From: Pantoea agglomerans
GTDB lineage: Bacteria > Pseudomonadota > Gammaproteobacteria > Enterobacterales > Enterobacteriaceae
DNA: 64,000 nucleotides
Assembly: GCF_021397715.1 (NCBI RefSeq)
Contig: NZ_CP090209.1
Coordinates: forward strand, 1 to 64,000
Direction: 5' to 3'
Position numbers and translations under genes: made by a program
Notes under the pieces: model-generated
Seen by the model: the letters and a program-made list of their open reading frames with translations, nothing else
Database searches by the model: none
Told to the model about the DNA's origin: nothing
Shown: in pieces, positions 16,528 through 26,527 of the stretch
Layout: each line of letters opens with the position of its first letter
Position numbering within the stretch: position 1 is the stretch's first letter

Positions 16528-17265
16528 ATGAAAAAAAAAAGCGTTAACTTCATAGCATCATTGCTGCTTGCGTGCGTTTTTTCCACGCCAGCTCTTGCCA
16601 GTGTCACTATCATCGGCACCCGGGTTGTTTACCCTGCTTCAGAAAAAGAAGTAACGGTACGATTGGATAATCGCGGCGATCGGCCTGCTCTGGTCCAGTC
16701 ATGGATTGATGCTGGTGATCCTAATCAGCCACTGGATAAGATCAACGTTCCCTTTGTTTTATTACCCCCGGTTTTTCGCATGGAAGCCAATAAAGGGCAA
16801 ACCTTACGAATTGTTTATACCGGCAGTAACCTCCCCACAGATAAAGAATCAATATTCTGGCTAAACGTACTGGATATCCCACCGAAGGATAAAAGTCTCG
16901 CGAATAAAAACCAACTGCAAATGGCTATAAGGAGCCGCATCAAACTTTTCTATCGTCCCACTACGCTCAACTCCAAAGATGCAGCAGAGGCTGCGACTGC
17001 ACTGGTTTGGCGTAAAGGTAATAAAAGCAATCAATTAACTGCAATTAATAACTCCCCCTATTACGTTAATGTGGCACTAATTACAGCAGAAGATACTGCT
17101 GGTCATAAAGTAGTAAGTGAAAAGGGAGACATGCTGGCCCCAGGCGGAAGTAAAGATTTCACCCTGAAAGGGGCTAACGTAAATCAAATAAAATCGTCAT
17201 TCCATTACCAGTTTCTGGATGATTTTGGCGCAGCACGGGATGCAGAAGGCCTGATCAGCCAATAA
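16528..17265 (+). CDS. Periplasmic fimbrial chaperone (PapD/FimC type)
   Basis: A 245-aa two-immunoglobulin-domain chaperone with signal peptide (SLLLACVFSTPALA). The mature start ASVTIIGTRVVYPASEKEVTVRLDN carries the conserved subunit-anchoring Arg. NKNQLQMAIRSRIKLFYRP carries the anchoring Lys, and WLNVLDIPPK is the family signature. It donates a strand to pilins in the periplasm and delivers them to the usher encoded 27 bp downstream. The start is preceded by only a weak ribosome-binding site, so it may depend on read-through from the pilin. Confidence 0.94.
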   Translation: MKKKSVNFIASLLLACVFSTPALASVTIIGTRVVYPASEKEVTVRLDNRGDRPALVQSWIDAGDPNQPLDKINVPFVLLPPVFRMEANKGQTLRIVYTGSNLPTDKESIFWLNVLDIPPKDKSLANKNQLQMAIRSRIKLFYRPTTLNSKDAAEAATALVWRKGNKSNQLTAINNSPYYVNVALITAEDTAGHKVVSEKGDMLAPGGSKDFTLKGANVNQIKSSFHYQFLDDFGAARDAEGLISQ

Positions 17266-17292
17266 TTTTGGTAGTGATAATTAAGGGTAACT

Positions 17293-19887
17293 ATGATGGC
17301 AAGGACAGTCTCTGTAAATAAACCAGCGGGCAGACATTTTTGTCGCTCTTTTTTAGCGCTTTTTCTTACCGCTGTAACAACCCCAGCACTGGCTGAGGAT
17401 AATTATGACTTCGACGAATCCTTTGTAAAACATTTGCCAGGGGTGAAAGTTGATGTGTCTCGTTATGCAAATGGTAACCCAATTGACCCGGGCATTTACA
17501 CATTAGATATTTTTCTTAATGGCCGTCAGGTCAGCCGCGACAACGTTCGTGTCGTACGTGAAGGAAACGAGACTAAAGCCTGCCTTTCCTACGAGCTTGT
17601 AAAAAACCTGTCAATTAAAGACAGCGTTTTTAATTCGCAACAAGCAGAAGAATTACGCGCCGGAAAACAGTGCCTGGCACTGGAAGACGTTATCGATAAT
17701 AGTAATGCTGCAATAAATAGCGCAGATATGCAAATGGATATTTCCATTCCGCAAATCTATCTTCTGCGTTCTGCGCGCGGCTATGTTGCACCTGAGTTCT
17801 GGGATAAAGGTGAAACTGCGCTTACTCTTAATTATAACACTAACTATTATCGCTCTGTTTATAGCGGCGGTCGTGAATATGATTCTTTTTATGGCCGGGC
17901 GCTGGCGGGCTTCAACCTGGGTGGCTGGATGTTCCGTCACGATGGCGCACTCAGCTGGCGGCGTCAGCAGGGGCGCGAAGATCATCATTATGACGACATC
18001 AACACCTACGTACAGCGTGACATTCCACAACTGAAATCGCGTTTACTGTTAGGTGAAGGCAATACCAGTGGTGAAATCTTCGATACTCTTTCCTTTCGTG
18101 GCGCCCAGATTTCAACAGTTGAGCAGATGTGGCCCGATTCACAACGGGGTTATGCACCAGAAATCCGTGGTGTAGCCCGGACGAATGCTCAGGTCACAGT
18201 GAGCCAGAACGGCAACAAAATTTACGAAACGACCGTCTCACCTGGCGCGTTTAACATTACCGATCTCTATCCTACTGGTTACGGCGGTGATTTAGACGTC
18301 ACAGTAAAAGAAGCTGACGGCAGTGAAACGCGTTTCTCAGTGCCTTACGCAGCCATGGCGCGATTGAAACGCCCAGGCATGACCTACTATTCCCTGACCG
18401 GCGGCGTATCGCGCCGCGATAATATGGTTTACACCCCTTCGGTGTATCAGGGCACCATCCAGCATGGCTTCACTAATAGTCTGACCGGTTATTCCGGTAT
18501 TCTGGGATCAGATAACTATACGTCCGTGTTACTGGGTGGTGCGTTTGGTTTTCCGATTGGCGCCATTTCTCTGGACATCACCGGTGCACAAACAAAATAT
18601 GGTGATGAAAAGAAACAGGGTGTCAGTTACCGGGCGACCTACAGTAAGAAAGTCTCTCAAACGAATACTAACTTTACCCTGGCAGCCTACCGATTCTCCT
18701 CATCTGGCTATTACAGCTTTGATAACGCATTGCAAATTAACAACTATTATAAAAAGAATGGCAGAAATGGCACTGTCAATTATCTTTCACGTCCTAAGCA
18801 ACGTTTTTCAATGACCGCCAGCCAAAATTTTGGAGATTCATTTGGGAGTCTCTATCTTACTGGTTTCGTTCAAAACTACTGGAATGATACCGGTACCAAC
18901 ACTCAATTTCAGCTGGGGTACAATAATACAATTGGGCGAGTATCCTATACAATTTCCGCGAACCGATTATTATATTCAACCGGCGGACACGATACACAAT
19001 TATCACTCGACTTCTCTGTGCCTTTAGGCAGCGATAACAGGCACAATTTAACTGGAAGTGCGACCCATACTAAAGATGGGGTCAACGCCCAAACGGGAGT
19101 TAATGGCGTTTTAGGCGAGCAAAACCAATTTAACTATAACGTTGGTGTCGCGCGTGATATTGATAACAATAAATCGGGCTCGATTGGCGGACAATACCGT
19201 TCTCCTTACAGCACGTTGACAGCATCTTATACCAAGGGTGAAAACTACTATTCGGCATCAGGTGGCGCCAGCGGCACTATCGTAGCGTTACCGGACAGTC
19301 TGACGTTCAGCGCTTATCAGTCATCTACCTATGCCGTGGTAAGCGCAGAAGATGCCGGCGGTGCGCGGGTACTGGGTTATCCGAACATTGTGCTTAACAG
19401 CAGTGGAAGGGCCATTGTGCCAAATCTTAACCCTTACCGGATAAACGAACTGGCAATAGATCCGAAAGGTATTCCGCTTGATGTCGAACTGGAAGCAACT
19501 CAACAACGCATAATTCCTGTTGAGGGCGCGGTAGTCAGACTTGACTATAAAACAACGAAAGGTAAGCCACTGTTGATTCGCGCTAATCAGCCGAACGGTA
19601 ACGCGCTGCCATTTGGAGCATCAGTTAATGATGAAAATGGCAACCTGATAACAACCGTTTCACAAGGCGGCCAAATTTACGTCAGGTTGAATAAAGATGT
19701 CAGCCGTCTGCATGTGTCATGGGGTAAAGCACCGACGGATAATTGTCTGGTGAACCTAGAATCGGGCGCAGTGCAGGCGAGTGAAAATAAATCGCTGGCA
19801 AGGCTAACCACGACATGTAACAGCGATCAGAATCAACCTGTTCGTTATGTTTCAACTAGCATAAACGACAATGACAGCCAGGGTTAA
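17293..19887 (+). CDS. Outer-membrane fimbrial usher (PapC/FimD type)
   Basis: An 864-aa usher that gates pilus assembly and secretion. After the signal peptide (ending TPALAEDNYDF) comes the periplasmic N-terminal chaperone-binding domain (YDFDESFVKHLPGVKVDVSRY). Then follow the 24-strand pore with its plug (GYAPEIRGVARTNAQVTVSQ and PGAFNITDLYPTGYGGDLDV are family hallmarks) and two C-terminal domains (GKPLLIRANQPNGNALPFGA). Family length and all domains are complete. The gene is in line with the chaperone and the tip gene. Confidence 0.95.
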   Translation: MMARTVSVNKPAGRHFCRSFLALFLTAVTTPALAEDNYDFDESFVKHLPGVKVDVSRYANGNPIDPGIYTLDIFLNGRQVSRDNVRVVREGNETKACLSYELVKNLSIKDSVFNSQQAEELRAGKQCLALEDVIDNSNAAINSADMQMDISIPQIYLLRSARGYVAPEFWDKGETALTLNYNTNYYRSVYSGGREYDSFYGRALAGFNLGGWMFRHDGALSWRRQQGREDHHYDDINTYVQRDIPQLKSRLLLGEGNTSGEIFDTLSFRGAQISTVEQMWPDSQRGYAPEIRGVARTNAQVTVSQNGNKIYETTVSPGAFNITDLYPTGYGGDLDVTVKEADGSETRFSVPYAAMARLKRPGMTYYSLTGGVSRRDNMVYTPSVYQGTIQHGFTNSLTGYSGILGSDNYTSVLLGGAFGFPIGAISLDITGAQTKYGDEKKQGVSYRATYSKKVSQTNTNFTLAAYRFSSSGYYSFDNALQINNYYKKNGRNGTVNYLSRPKQRFSMTASQNFGDSFGSLYLTGFVQNYWNDTGTNTQFQLGYNNTIGRVSYTISANRLLYSTGGHDTQLSLDFSVPLGSDNRHNLTGSATHTKDGVNAQTGVNGVLGEQNQFNYNVGVARDIDNNKSGSIGGQYRSPYSTLTASYTKGENYYSASGGASGTIVALPDSLTFSAYQSSTYAVVSAEDAGGARVLGYPNIVLNSSGRAIVPNLNPYRINELAIDPKGIPLDVELEATQQRIIPVEGAVVRLDYKTTKGKPLLIRANQPNGNALPFGASVNDENGNLITTVSQGGQIYVRLNKDVSRLHVSWGKAPTDNCLVNLESGAVQASENKSLARLTTTCNSDQNQPVRYVSTSINDNDSQG

Positions 19888-19901
19888 TTGGGTGAACTAT
19901 T

Positions 19902-20960
19902 ATGATATTTTTTAATATTTTAAAAAAATTAACGAGCGTATTGGCTCTGGTTATGCTGGCAATCAATATTGTTGTCGTTACCGCAACCGGTGCCCGCGCT
20001 GCTGATGATATAAAATTAACCTGTAGAGCGCCGTTCACCACAGCCGCAATCGATTTGAGAACGCTGGGGATTACCCTCTCATCGGCTGTCCCCATCGGTA
20101 CAGTCGTTTATGAAGGCAGTGCAACAGTTGATGTACAGTGCGGTATTAATATTCTCACGACATGGCCCGAGGAGGGGCTTAGCACAGAAGTTTATTTTAA
20201 ACGGCTGTCAATCGCCGAGGGTTCGCTGGGTTATGGGTTAACGTTATACCTGGGTTATGGGGGTGAATATTCCAACGAAGCAGGGACTATCGCCACCGGA
20301 CAGATGGTTGACAAGTATGCGGGTATCACAACCGGCGGAGTACTGAATAACTACACCGAGTTTACGCTGAATGTGCCTTATAAGATCGTGCGTACCTCCT
20401 CATCACTGACCGCGGCACCACGTACGACGTTGAACTTATTTCAGATCGGATCGTTAGTAACGGGAAGTGATGAAGCTTTCATCGCCAGCAACCTCAGGAA
20501 TAATGCGATTACGGTAAAAGATGAAACCTGTTCTGTGGCCGGAAATACTACCCAACAGGTGCCACTGGGCAGTTATTCAGTCAGTAAAAGTGGCGGGTTA
20601 GGTGCTGGCATTGGACAGACCAGCAATGCGATTCCTTTTGATATTCAGCTAAACTGTGAATCACTGCTATCAGGCACCTTTGAAGTCATGATGCAGTTCG
20701 ACGGCGATGCGGTCAGCGGTTTGTCAGATGCAGGTGTCGTTGCACTGAATACAACCTCAACCGCGACCGGCGTTGGCGTTCAGATACTGAATGAAAATCA
20801 GCAACCCGTTGCGCTGGCGTCACCCTTTAACGTTGCCTCCTATCCTTTGTCTGCTGCGTTAATTACTGTGCCTTTATATGCACGTTATTATCAGACTGCT
20901 GAGAAAGTGAGCCCGGGAACGGCGGATGCAGTAGCAACTTATACATTGAGTTATCAGTAA
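19902..20960 (+). CDS. Fimbrial tip adhesin, two-domain
   Basis: A 352-aa protein with a signal peptide ending GARAA. An N-terminal receptor-binding domain (about 27-205) shows no recognisable relation to FimH beyond its place. A pilin domain (about 207-352) has ITVKDETCSVAG, a second Cys in LNCESLLSG and the C-terminal strand VATYTLSYQ. As the only other subunit gene in the operon it is the likely tip adhesin, giving a minimal pilin-chaperone-usher-adhesin system with no minor subunits. The receptor is unknown. It is separated from the usher by 14 bp. Confidence 0.88.
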   Translation: MIFFNILKKLTSVLALVMLAINIVVVTATGARAADDIKLTCRAPFTTAAIDLRTLGITLSSAVPIGTVVYEGSATVDVQCGINILTTWPEEGLSTEVYFKRLSIAEGSLGYGLTLYLGYGGEYSNEAGTIATGQMVDKYAGITTGGVLNNYTEFTLNVPYKIVRTSSSLTAAPRTTLNLFQIGSLVTGSDEAFIASNLRNNAITVKDETCSVAGNTTQQVPLGSYSVSKSGGLGAGIGQTSNAIPFDIQLNCESLLSGTFEVMMQFDGDAVSGLSDAGVVALNTTSTATGVGVQILNENQQPVALASPFNVASYPLSAALITVPLYARYYQTAEKVSPGTADAVATYTLSYQ

Positions 20961-20967
20961 AAATACC

Positions 20968-20991
20968 GGCAAGGCTCTTCGGAGCCCTGCC
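20968..20991 (+). terminator. Hairpin at end of fimbrial operon
   Basis: Stem GGCAAGGCTC (20968-20977) and GAGCCCTGCC (20982-20991) with one mismatch and a TTCG tetraloop. A weak T-run suggests partial read-through into the regulator gene. Confidence 0.65.
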
Positions 20992-21027
20992 ATTTCAATC
21001 ATCTCTAACTGATCAAAGGATTCGTCA

Positions 21028-21690
21028 GTGGATTTGCCCCAAGGAAAAAATACGCTACGGATTGGTGTATCTGATGAGAGCCCCTTCATTATTTACTCAG
21101 TCCAGTCAATTTTATCAACCGAATTCGTTCAGCACGAAATTAACGCTTATCCGGTTGATAAAGAGGATTTACTATTAAACCTTAAGGAGGATGCCCCAGA
21201 CATACTCATTACAGACTTTAACTTTAGCTTTGAGCGTTATGATTTGAACGGCGTCAATAAAATTGAGGAGATTCATAAGAAGTTGCCTGACCTTAATATT
21301 ATTATCTTCACCGCTCAGACCAGCCAGGCTATTCTGAATAAAGTATTGCAAATTCCTATCAAGGGCATTATCAGTAAACGTGACGATCGCAGGCAGCTGA
21401 TTGAGGCTTTTCGATGGATATATTCAGCCAACAAGGGGGTTTATTATTCAGAAAAAATGAAACACCTGGCACTTGATACCCAAGCCAGCAAAACAAACAG
21501 TCTGCTGTCTCCCTCAGAGAATGAAATCATCCGTTTATTCGCGATGGGCTACAGCCTGATGGATATCGCCAAAATACGTAAGCGCAGCGTCAGCACCATC
21601 GCAACGCAAAAATATAACGCGATGCGCAAGCTACAGCTGCACTCAAATACAGATCTAATAAAGTATGTTTTTGCCCAGGAATTAATTTAA
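21028..21690 (+). CDS. LuxR-type response regulator (FimZ/RcsB-like)
   Basis: A 220-aa regulator from a GTG start with AAAGGA at 21015-21020. The N-terminal receiver has the acidic pair Asp16/Glu17, probable phospho-acceptor Asp63 (ILITDFNF), Thr95 and Lys117 (IISKRDD), so it looks phosphorylatable. The C-terminal GerE helix-turn-helix is LSPSENEIIRLFAMGYSLMDIAKI followed by RSVSTIATQKYNAMRKL. No histidine kinase is near, so it may answer to a remote kinase or a phosphorelay such as Rcs. It lies between the fimbrial genes and the exporter genes, and could coordinate both; this is inferred from position. Confidence 0.88.
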   Translation: MDLPQGKNTLRIGVSDESPFIIYSVQSILSTEFVQHEINAYPVDKEDLLLNLKEDAPDILITDFNFSFERYDLNGVNKIEEIHKKLPDLNIIIFTAQTSQAILNKVLQIPIKGIISKRDDRRQLIEAFRWIYSANKGVYYSEKMKHLALDTQASKTNSLLSPSENEIIRLFAMGYSLMDIAKIRKRSVSTIATQKYNAMRKLQLHSNTDLIKYVFAQELI

Positions 21691-21724
21691 CCCAGGCATT
21701 TAATTTTTTGAAACAGCGAAAAAC

Positions 21725-23047
21725 ATGAAAATCCATAAATTAAATAAACTCATGCTGATGTTTATGTGTATGCCTGTTTATGTGCATGCCACAAATCTGC
21801 AGCAGGCTGCACAGGCCGCATTAAATTATGACTCGGCTTTACAGGCGAGTAAGCAAACCAGCGAAGCAGATAAACAAAAATACTGGCAGGGAATGTCAGG
21901 AATGCTGCCGACGCTCACGCTTGAAGGAAGCTGGGATCGCCAGGAGCAACCCGATAAGAAATACCAGAGCGGCGTCACTTCGCATAACTATGATGTCCGA
22001 GTCAGGCAACCGTTGTTTGATATGAGTAAGTATGCGGGCTGGCGTAAAGGTATCGCGATTGCCAACACCGCCGAAGCACAGGCACGTCAGGCAGAGGAAA
22101 AACTGCTGGGTACCGTTGCCAATGCTTATTTTACCGTGCTCTATCAGCAGGAAGTCTTACAGGCCGCACAGGCCGCTAGCCATAACTTCAAACAGCAAAT
22201 GGACAAGCTTCAGGCGGGTTTGAGTAACGGGCAAAATACGCGTACAGAAGTTGATGAGGCGAAAGCGAACTATGCCATCGCTCAGGCCAAAGAAATTGAA
22301 GCCAGCAATCAGTTACTGCTTGCCGGTGAAGCGGTTCGCCGATTATCCGGCGTCAATCCGGATACGCTGGAGCCGGTTAATTTTCAGTGCCTTAATTCAA
22401 CGCCCTACTCCACGCTAACCGAAGCGATCAGCGCCAGTCAGCAGCGCAACACCGATATCAAAGTTGCGATGTTCCAGCACGACCAGGCCGATGCCGATGT
22501 GCTGGCTGCCGATGCTGCTCACATGCCTGTGGTGTCGCTTTATGCCAGTTATGGCAAAAACTGGAGCCGCAACGATAACGACCAGAACTTCCTTTACGAT
22601 GCAATTTTCGGCACCAACTCGAAAAGTAATAACCTGCAATACGGCGTAAACGTCTCCGTTCCGCTCTTTGCCGGCGGCAGTCAGCTGTCACAATCATTTG
22701 AAGCGTCTTATCGCCGCGAGGCCTCCAGGTACAGCACCATCGAAGCGCAACGCAAAGCGGTTCAGGACACCCGTTCTGCCTGGCTGAGCCTCAAAAATGG
22801 CAAGGCGCTTATTGATGCGGAAAAAAATGCGGTTTCTTCGGCGCGCGAAAAAGTCGTCTCGGTTAAGTATGGGCGCGAAATGGGCTTTCGTACGGTCAAT
22901 GATGAAATGGATGCCCAACAAAAATATTACAGCGCGCTGAAAGATCAGGCTGAAGCACGGCTGAATTATTTAACCGCCCTGCTTAATCTGGCACTCAGCA
23001 CCGGATCGTTATCAATCGACATGCTGAATTTCTTTCAGTGCCGTTAA
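21725..23047 (+). CDS. TolC-family outer-membrane channel of a type I secretion system
   Basis: A 440-aa outer-membrane efflux protein with signal peptide (ending VYVHA) and two OEP repeats rich in long coiled-coil helices (TNLQQAAQAALNYDSALQAS; AGLSNGQNTRTEVDEAKANY; GYRTV-like GFRTVNDEMDAQQKYYSALKDQ). It would form the trans-envelope exit duct for the ABC exporter and adaptor encoded immediately downstream, so the operon is independent of chromosomal TolC. It is 34 bp after the response regulator; the ribosome-binding site is weak. Confidence 0.92.
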   Translation: MKIHKLNKLMLMFMCMPVYVHATNLQQAAQAALNYDSALQASKQTSEADKQKYWQGMSGMLPTLTLEGSWDRQEQPDKKYQSGVTSHNYDVRVRQPLFDMSKYAGWRKGIAIANTAEAQARQAEEKLLGTVANAYFTVLYQQEVLQAAQAASHNFKQQMDKLQAGLSNGQNTRTEVDEAKANYAIAQAKEIEASNQLLLAGEAVRRLSGVNPDTLEPVNFQCLNSTPYSTLTEAISASQQRNTDIKVAMFQHDQADADVLAADAAHMPVVSLYASYGKNWSRNDNDQNFLYDAIFGTNSKSNNLQYGVNVSVPLFAGGSQLSQSFEASYRREASRYSTIEAQRKAVQDTRSAWLSLKNGKALIDAEKNAVSSAREKVVSVKYGREMGFRTVNDEMDAQQKYYSALKDQAEARLNYLTALLNLALSTGSLSIDMLNFFQCR

Positions 23048-23073
23048 CCCACTTACATATGATGAATAGTTAA

Positions 23074-24333
23074 ATGGAACAGTCACTTTTTCGCCAGGAA
23101 GCACTTGATGCTGCTAATCGCGGCAGTCTGGGTACCGTCGCACTTTATTGTCCACCTTACCGATGGCTGGTTATTTCCATCGTCGTGGTGATTACTGCAG
23201 CGACCACACTTTTCTTTATTTTTGGCAGCTACACCAAATATGAATCGTCTACCGGCGAGTTATTACCGAAAAACGGCATGTTGATTATTCCGCCTCCGGT
23301 CAGCGCGACCGTTATCGATATCCCGGTAAAAGAAGGCCAGCGCGTAGAGAAAGGCGATGTGCTGATGGTGCTCTCATCTGAAGTCTCGACGCAATTTGGT
23401 CAGACGCGTCAGGTGGTCTCAGAAAACCTGGCCGCGCAGCGCGAACGTCTGCAGCAGGATCTGGAAACCCTTAGCAAACTGCATGACGTTGAGATGCAGG
23501 GGCTGAAAGAGACGATCAGCAGCCTGAAATTGCAGCAAGAGCAACTGCGGCTTCAGTTAGCGCATCGCAGAAAGCAGGTTGAGCTGGCGCGCTTGCAGCT
23601 GACCAAGCTGAAAGCGATGCATAACGAGGGATACGCCTCAAGCCGCCAGGTGGAAGAGCAGGAATCAACGCTGCTCGACGGCCAGGCACGCTATCAGGAA
23701 TATCAGCGGCAACTGCTGGATATTGCGCAGAAAATCCTGCAGGCGCAGCAGCAACTGCATGAGAAGCCGCTCGACGACGAGAAAAAACGTAACGATATCG
23801 AGCGACAGCTGGCAGATAACCGTCAGTCACTGGTTGAAAACGAAGCGCGACGTTCTTTTGAATTACGTGCCCCCAAAAGCGGTTACGTCGGCATGATTAT
23901 GATCAAAAACGGTCAGATGCTGAATGCAGGTCAGTCGGCCATTGCCATCCTGCCCAGTGACAGTGAACTGGTGGCCCGCATCATGGTGAATACCCAATCT
24001 ATTGGTTTTATCCAGGCAGGACAACGTGTCGTGCTGCGTTATAAAGCCTTCCCTTACCAGAAGTTCGGTCAGCAATACGGCAAAGTCATCGAAGTTTCAC
24101 GTACGGCACTGACACCTCAGGAAGTCTCAACATTAACCGGTAAAGGCAACATTCAGGAGCAGCAATATCGGGTACTGGTGGCGCTGGATAAACAGACTAT
24201 CAAAGCCTACATGCAAAATGAGCCGCTGAAACCCGGTATGGCGCTGGACGCCGATTTTATCGTCGATAAACGTCGTCTTTACGAGTGGGTCCTTGAGCCG
24301 TTATTCGCGCTCGGTCACAAAATTTCGCTCTGA
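23074..24333 (+). CDS. HlyD/CvaA-family periplasmic adaptor
   Basis: A 419-aa membrane-fusion protein: cytoplasmic N-terminus, one transmembrane helix (about 30-52, WLVISIVVVITAATTLFFIF), a biotinyl-lipoyl half motif (SATVIDIPVKEGQRVEKGDVLM), a long coiled-coil hairpin (about 115-260), the second lipoyl half (FELRAPKSGYVGMIMIKNGQ) and a beta-barrel domain. It resembles colicin V CvaA adaptors. It links the ABC exporter in the inner membrane to the TolC-like channel. The spacing of 26 bp before and 16 bp after shows one operon. Confidence 0.93.
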   Translation: MEQSLFRQEALDAANRGSLGTVALYCPPYRWLVISIVVVITAATTLFFIFGSYTKYESSTGELLPKNGMLIIPPPVSATVIDIPVKEGQRVEKGDVLMVLSSEVSTQFGQTRQVVSENLAAQRERLQQDLETLSKLHDVEMQGLKETISSLKLQQEQLRLQLAHRRKQVELARLQLTKLKAMHNEGYASSRQVEEQESTLLDGQARYQEYQRQLLDIAQKILQAQQQLHEKPLDDEKKRNDIERQLADNRQSLVENEARRSFELRAPKSGYVGMIMIKNGQMLNAGQSAIAILPSDSELVARIMVNTQSIGFIQAGQRVVLRYKAFPYQKFGQQYGKVIEVSRTALTPQEVSTLTGKGNIQEQQYRVLVALDKQTIKAYMQNEPLKPGMALDADFIVDKRRLYEWVLEPLFALGHKISL

Positions 24334-24349
24334 TTAAAAGGTCTGTGCT

Positions 24350-26527
24350 GTGTTGTTAAAAGATAAACTTAATTTCAGATGGTTTAACCGTCTGCCTGTC
24401 ATCCGTCAGTCACAGGTGACCGAATGTGGACTCGCCTGCCTGGGCATGATTGCCAACTATCATGGGCATGAGATCGACATGATCACTCTGCGCAGGAAGT
24501 TTGCTACCTCGCTCAAAGGTGCCACTCTTGCCAATGTCATTTCGATGGCACAACAGCTGAATATGAGTTCGCGCGCGCTGCGCGTTGACCTGGAAGAGCT
24601 GTCTAAGTTGCGTATGCCCTGCATTCTGCACTGGGAGCTCAACCATTTTGTTGTGCTGAAAAAAGTGAGCGGCAATAAAATTACGCTTCACGATCCCGCG
24701 CGCGGCGTTCGGGAGCTGACATTCAAAGAAGCCTCTAAAGCCTTCACCGGCGTGGCACTGGAACTGATCCCCTCTTCAACCTTTGAAGTAAAAGAGGAAA
24801 AAGCCAGCATTTCAATGATGAAGCTGGTCGGCAGCGTGACGGGCGTGAAGTCCGCTTTCGTTCAGGTGCTCATCCTGTCAATCTCACTGGAGCTGTTTGG
24901 TGTGTTATCACCCTTTTTTATGCAATGGGTGATGGATATGGTGCTGGTCTCCGCCGACTATTCGCTGTTAACCCTGTTGGGGGTTGGCTTCATCATGATT
25001 GCGTTGTTCCAGACCATGATTTCCGCTCTGCGCTCATGGGTGATGGCCTGGTTCTCCAGTCAGCTCAGCGTACAGTGGACGATCAACGTCTGTCAGCACA
25101 TGCTGAAGTTACCACTCGACTGGTTTGAATCGCGTCACGTCGGCGATATTCTGTCTCGTTACGGTTCGCTTAATACCATTCAAAGCACGCTGACTTCACG
25201 CTTTATCAGTACCGTGCTGGATGGGGTGATGTCGATCGTCACCGTAATGATGCTGTTTATCTACAACGCCAAACTCGCCTGGTTAGTCATTGCGCTGTTC
25301 ATTGCTTATGGCATCTTGCGCTTCATGGCCTACGAGCCGGTGCGCCGCGCCAATGAAGAGCAGATCATCAGCTCAGCGCGCACGCAGTCCTCACTGCTGG
25401 AAACGCTACGCGGTATCCAGGCGGTGAAAACCAACAACAAGCAGGTTCCGCGTCTCGCCGCCTATATGAATTATCTGGTGGATAGCACCAATAAAGGGAT
25501 AGTGATGCAGAAGCTCAATATCCTGTTTGGGTCCGCACAGGGGATACTGACGTCGGTGGGCCGGGTGGTGCTGGTGTGGCTGGCGGCATTACAGGTTCTG
25601 GATGGTAACTTTTCTGCCGGTATGCTTACGGCCTTCATCAGCTTCTCAGATCAGTTCATGAGCCGTGGTGCCGGTTTGATCAATGCGATCATTGATTTCC
25701 GTATGCTGCGTATGCATGGAGAACGTCTGTCAGACATCGTGTTGTCTGAAACTGAGCCGAATGACGAAGCCAGTCCTCATCAGATCGAGCACGATGACGA
25801 ACCGCAGACATCGAATGATATCGCGCTGGAGCATATTTGCTTTCGCTATGCGCCAACCGAATCCTGGGTCATTGACGATGTCAGCCTCTCTATTAAAGCC
25901 GGTGAGAGTATCGCTATTGTCGGGCCGTCGGGTCAGGGTAAAACCACGCTGGCCAAAATTATTCTCGGTCTGTTACATCCCGAAAGCGGTGTGATCAGCG
26001 TAGGCGGTCTGGATATCAAGCAGACCGGCTTACAACATCACCGCAATCGCATTGGTTGTGTCATGCAGGATGATATTCTCTTTTCGGGTTCGATCAGTGA
26101 AAACATCAGCTTCTTTGATAATGAACCTGACCAGGCGAAAATCACTCGCGTGGCGCGGCTGGCACAAATTCATGGCGATATCATGAAAATGCCAATGAAT
26201 TATCAAAGCCTGGTCGGCGATATGGGCTCCTTTCTTTCCGGTGGTCAGTTACAGCGTATTTTGCTGGCGAGAGCACTCTATCGCGATCCACAAATTCTGG
26301 TGCTGGATGAGGCCACAAGTCACCTCGATATTTATAATGAAACGCAGATCAATACTGCCATTAAGAAAATGAATATCACACGTATTATTATTGCGCATCG
26401 CCCGGAAACTATCCGCAGCGCAGACAGAATCGTTATGTTGAATAACGGTAAAATCAGCGAAATTACTGCCGAGCAGTTATTTTCCCGTGCAGACAATGGC
26501 CAAAAAATGGAAGGACCGAATGAATAA
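24350..26527 (+). CDS. Peptidase-containing ABC exporter (C39 protease, CvaB type)
   Basis: A 725-aa transporter that cuts double-glycine leaders and exports the peptide. The N-terminal C39 peptidase is complete: Gln20 and Cys26 (QSQVTECGLAC), His99 (ELNHFVVL) and Asp115 (LHDPARG). A six-helix transmembrane domain (about 160-430) and an ATPase follow, with Walker A GPSGQGKTT (about 524), signature LSGGQ (about 630) and Walker B ILVLDEATSHLD. A GTG start fits AAAGG about 8 nt upstream. Its natural substrates in this window are the two peptides at 15269-15819. It overlaps the next gene by 8 bp. Confidence 0.96.
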   Translation: MLLKDKLNFRWFNRLPVIRQSQVTECGLACLGMIANYHGHEIDMITLRRKFATSLKGATLANVISMAQQLNMSSRALRVDLEELSKLRMPCILHWELNHFVVLKKVSGNKITLHDPARGVRELTFKEASKAFTGVALELIPSSTFEVKEEKASISMMKLVGSVTGVKSAFVQVLILSISLELFGVLSPFFMQWVMDMVLVSADYSLLTLLGVGFIMIALFQTMISALRSWVMAWFSSQLSVQWTINVCQHMLKLPLDWFESRHVGDILSRYGSLNTIQSTLTSRFISTVLDGVMSIVTVMMLFIYNAKLAWLVIALFIAYGILRFMAYEPVRRANEEQIISSARTQSSLLETLRGIQAVKTNNKQVPRLAAYMNYLVDSTNKGIVMQKLNILFGSAQGILTSVGRVVLVWLAALQVLDGNFSAGMLTAFISFSDQFMSRGAGLINAIIDFRMLRMHGERLSDIVLSETEPNDEASPHQIEHDDEPQTSNDIALEHICFRYAPTESWVIDDVSLSIKAGESIAIVGPSGQGKTTLAKIILGLLHPESGVISVGGLDIKQTGLQHHRNRIGCVMQDDILFSGSISENISFFDNEPDQAKITRVARLAQIHGDIMKMPMNYQSLVGDMGSFLSGGQLQRILLARALYRDPQILVLDEATSHLDIYNETQINTAIKKMNITRIIIAHRPETIRSADRIVMLNNGKISEITAEQLFSRADNGQKMEGPNE

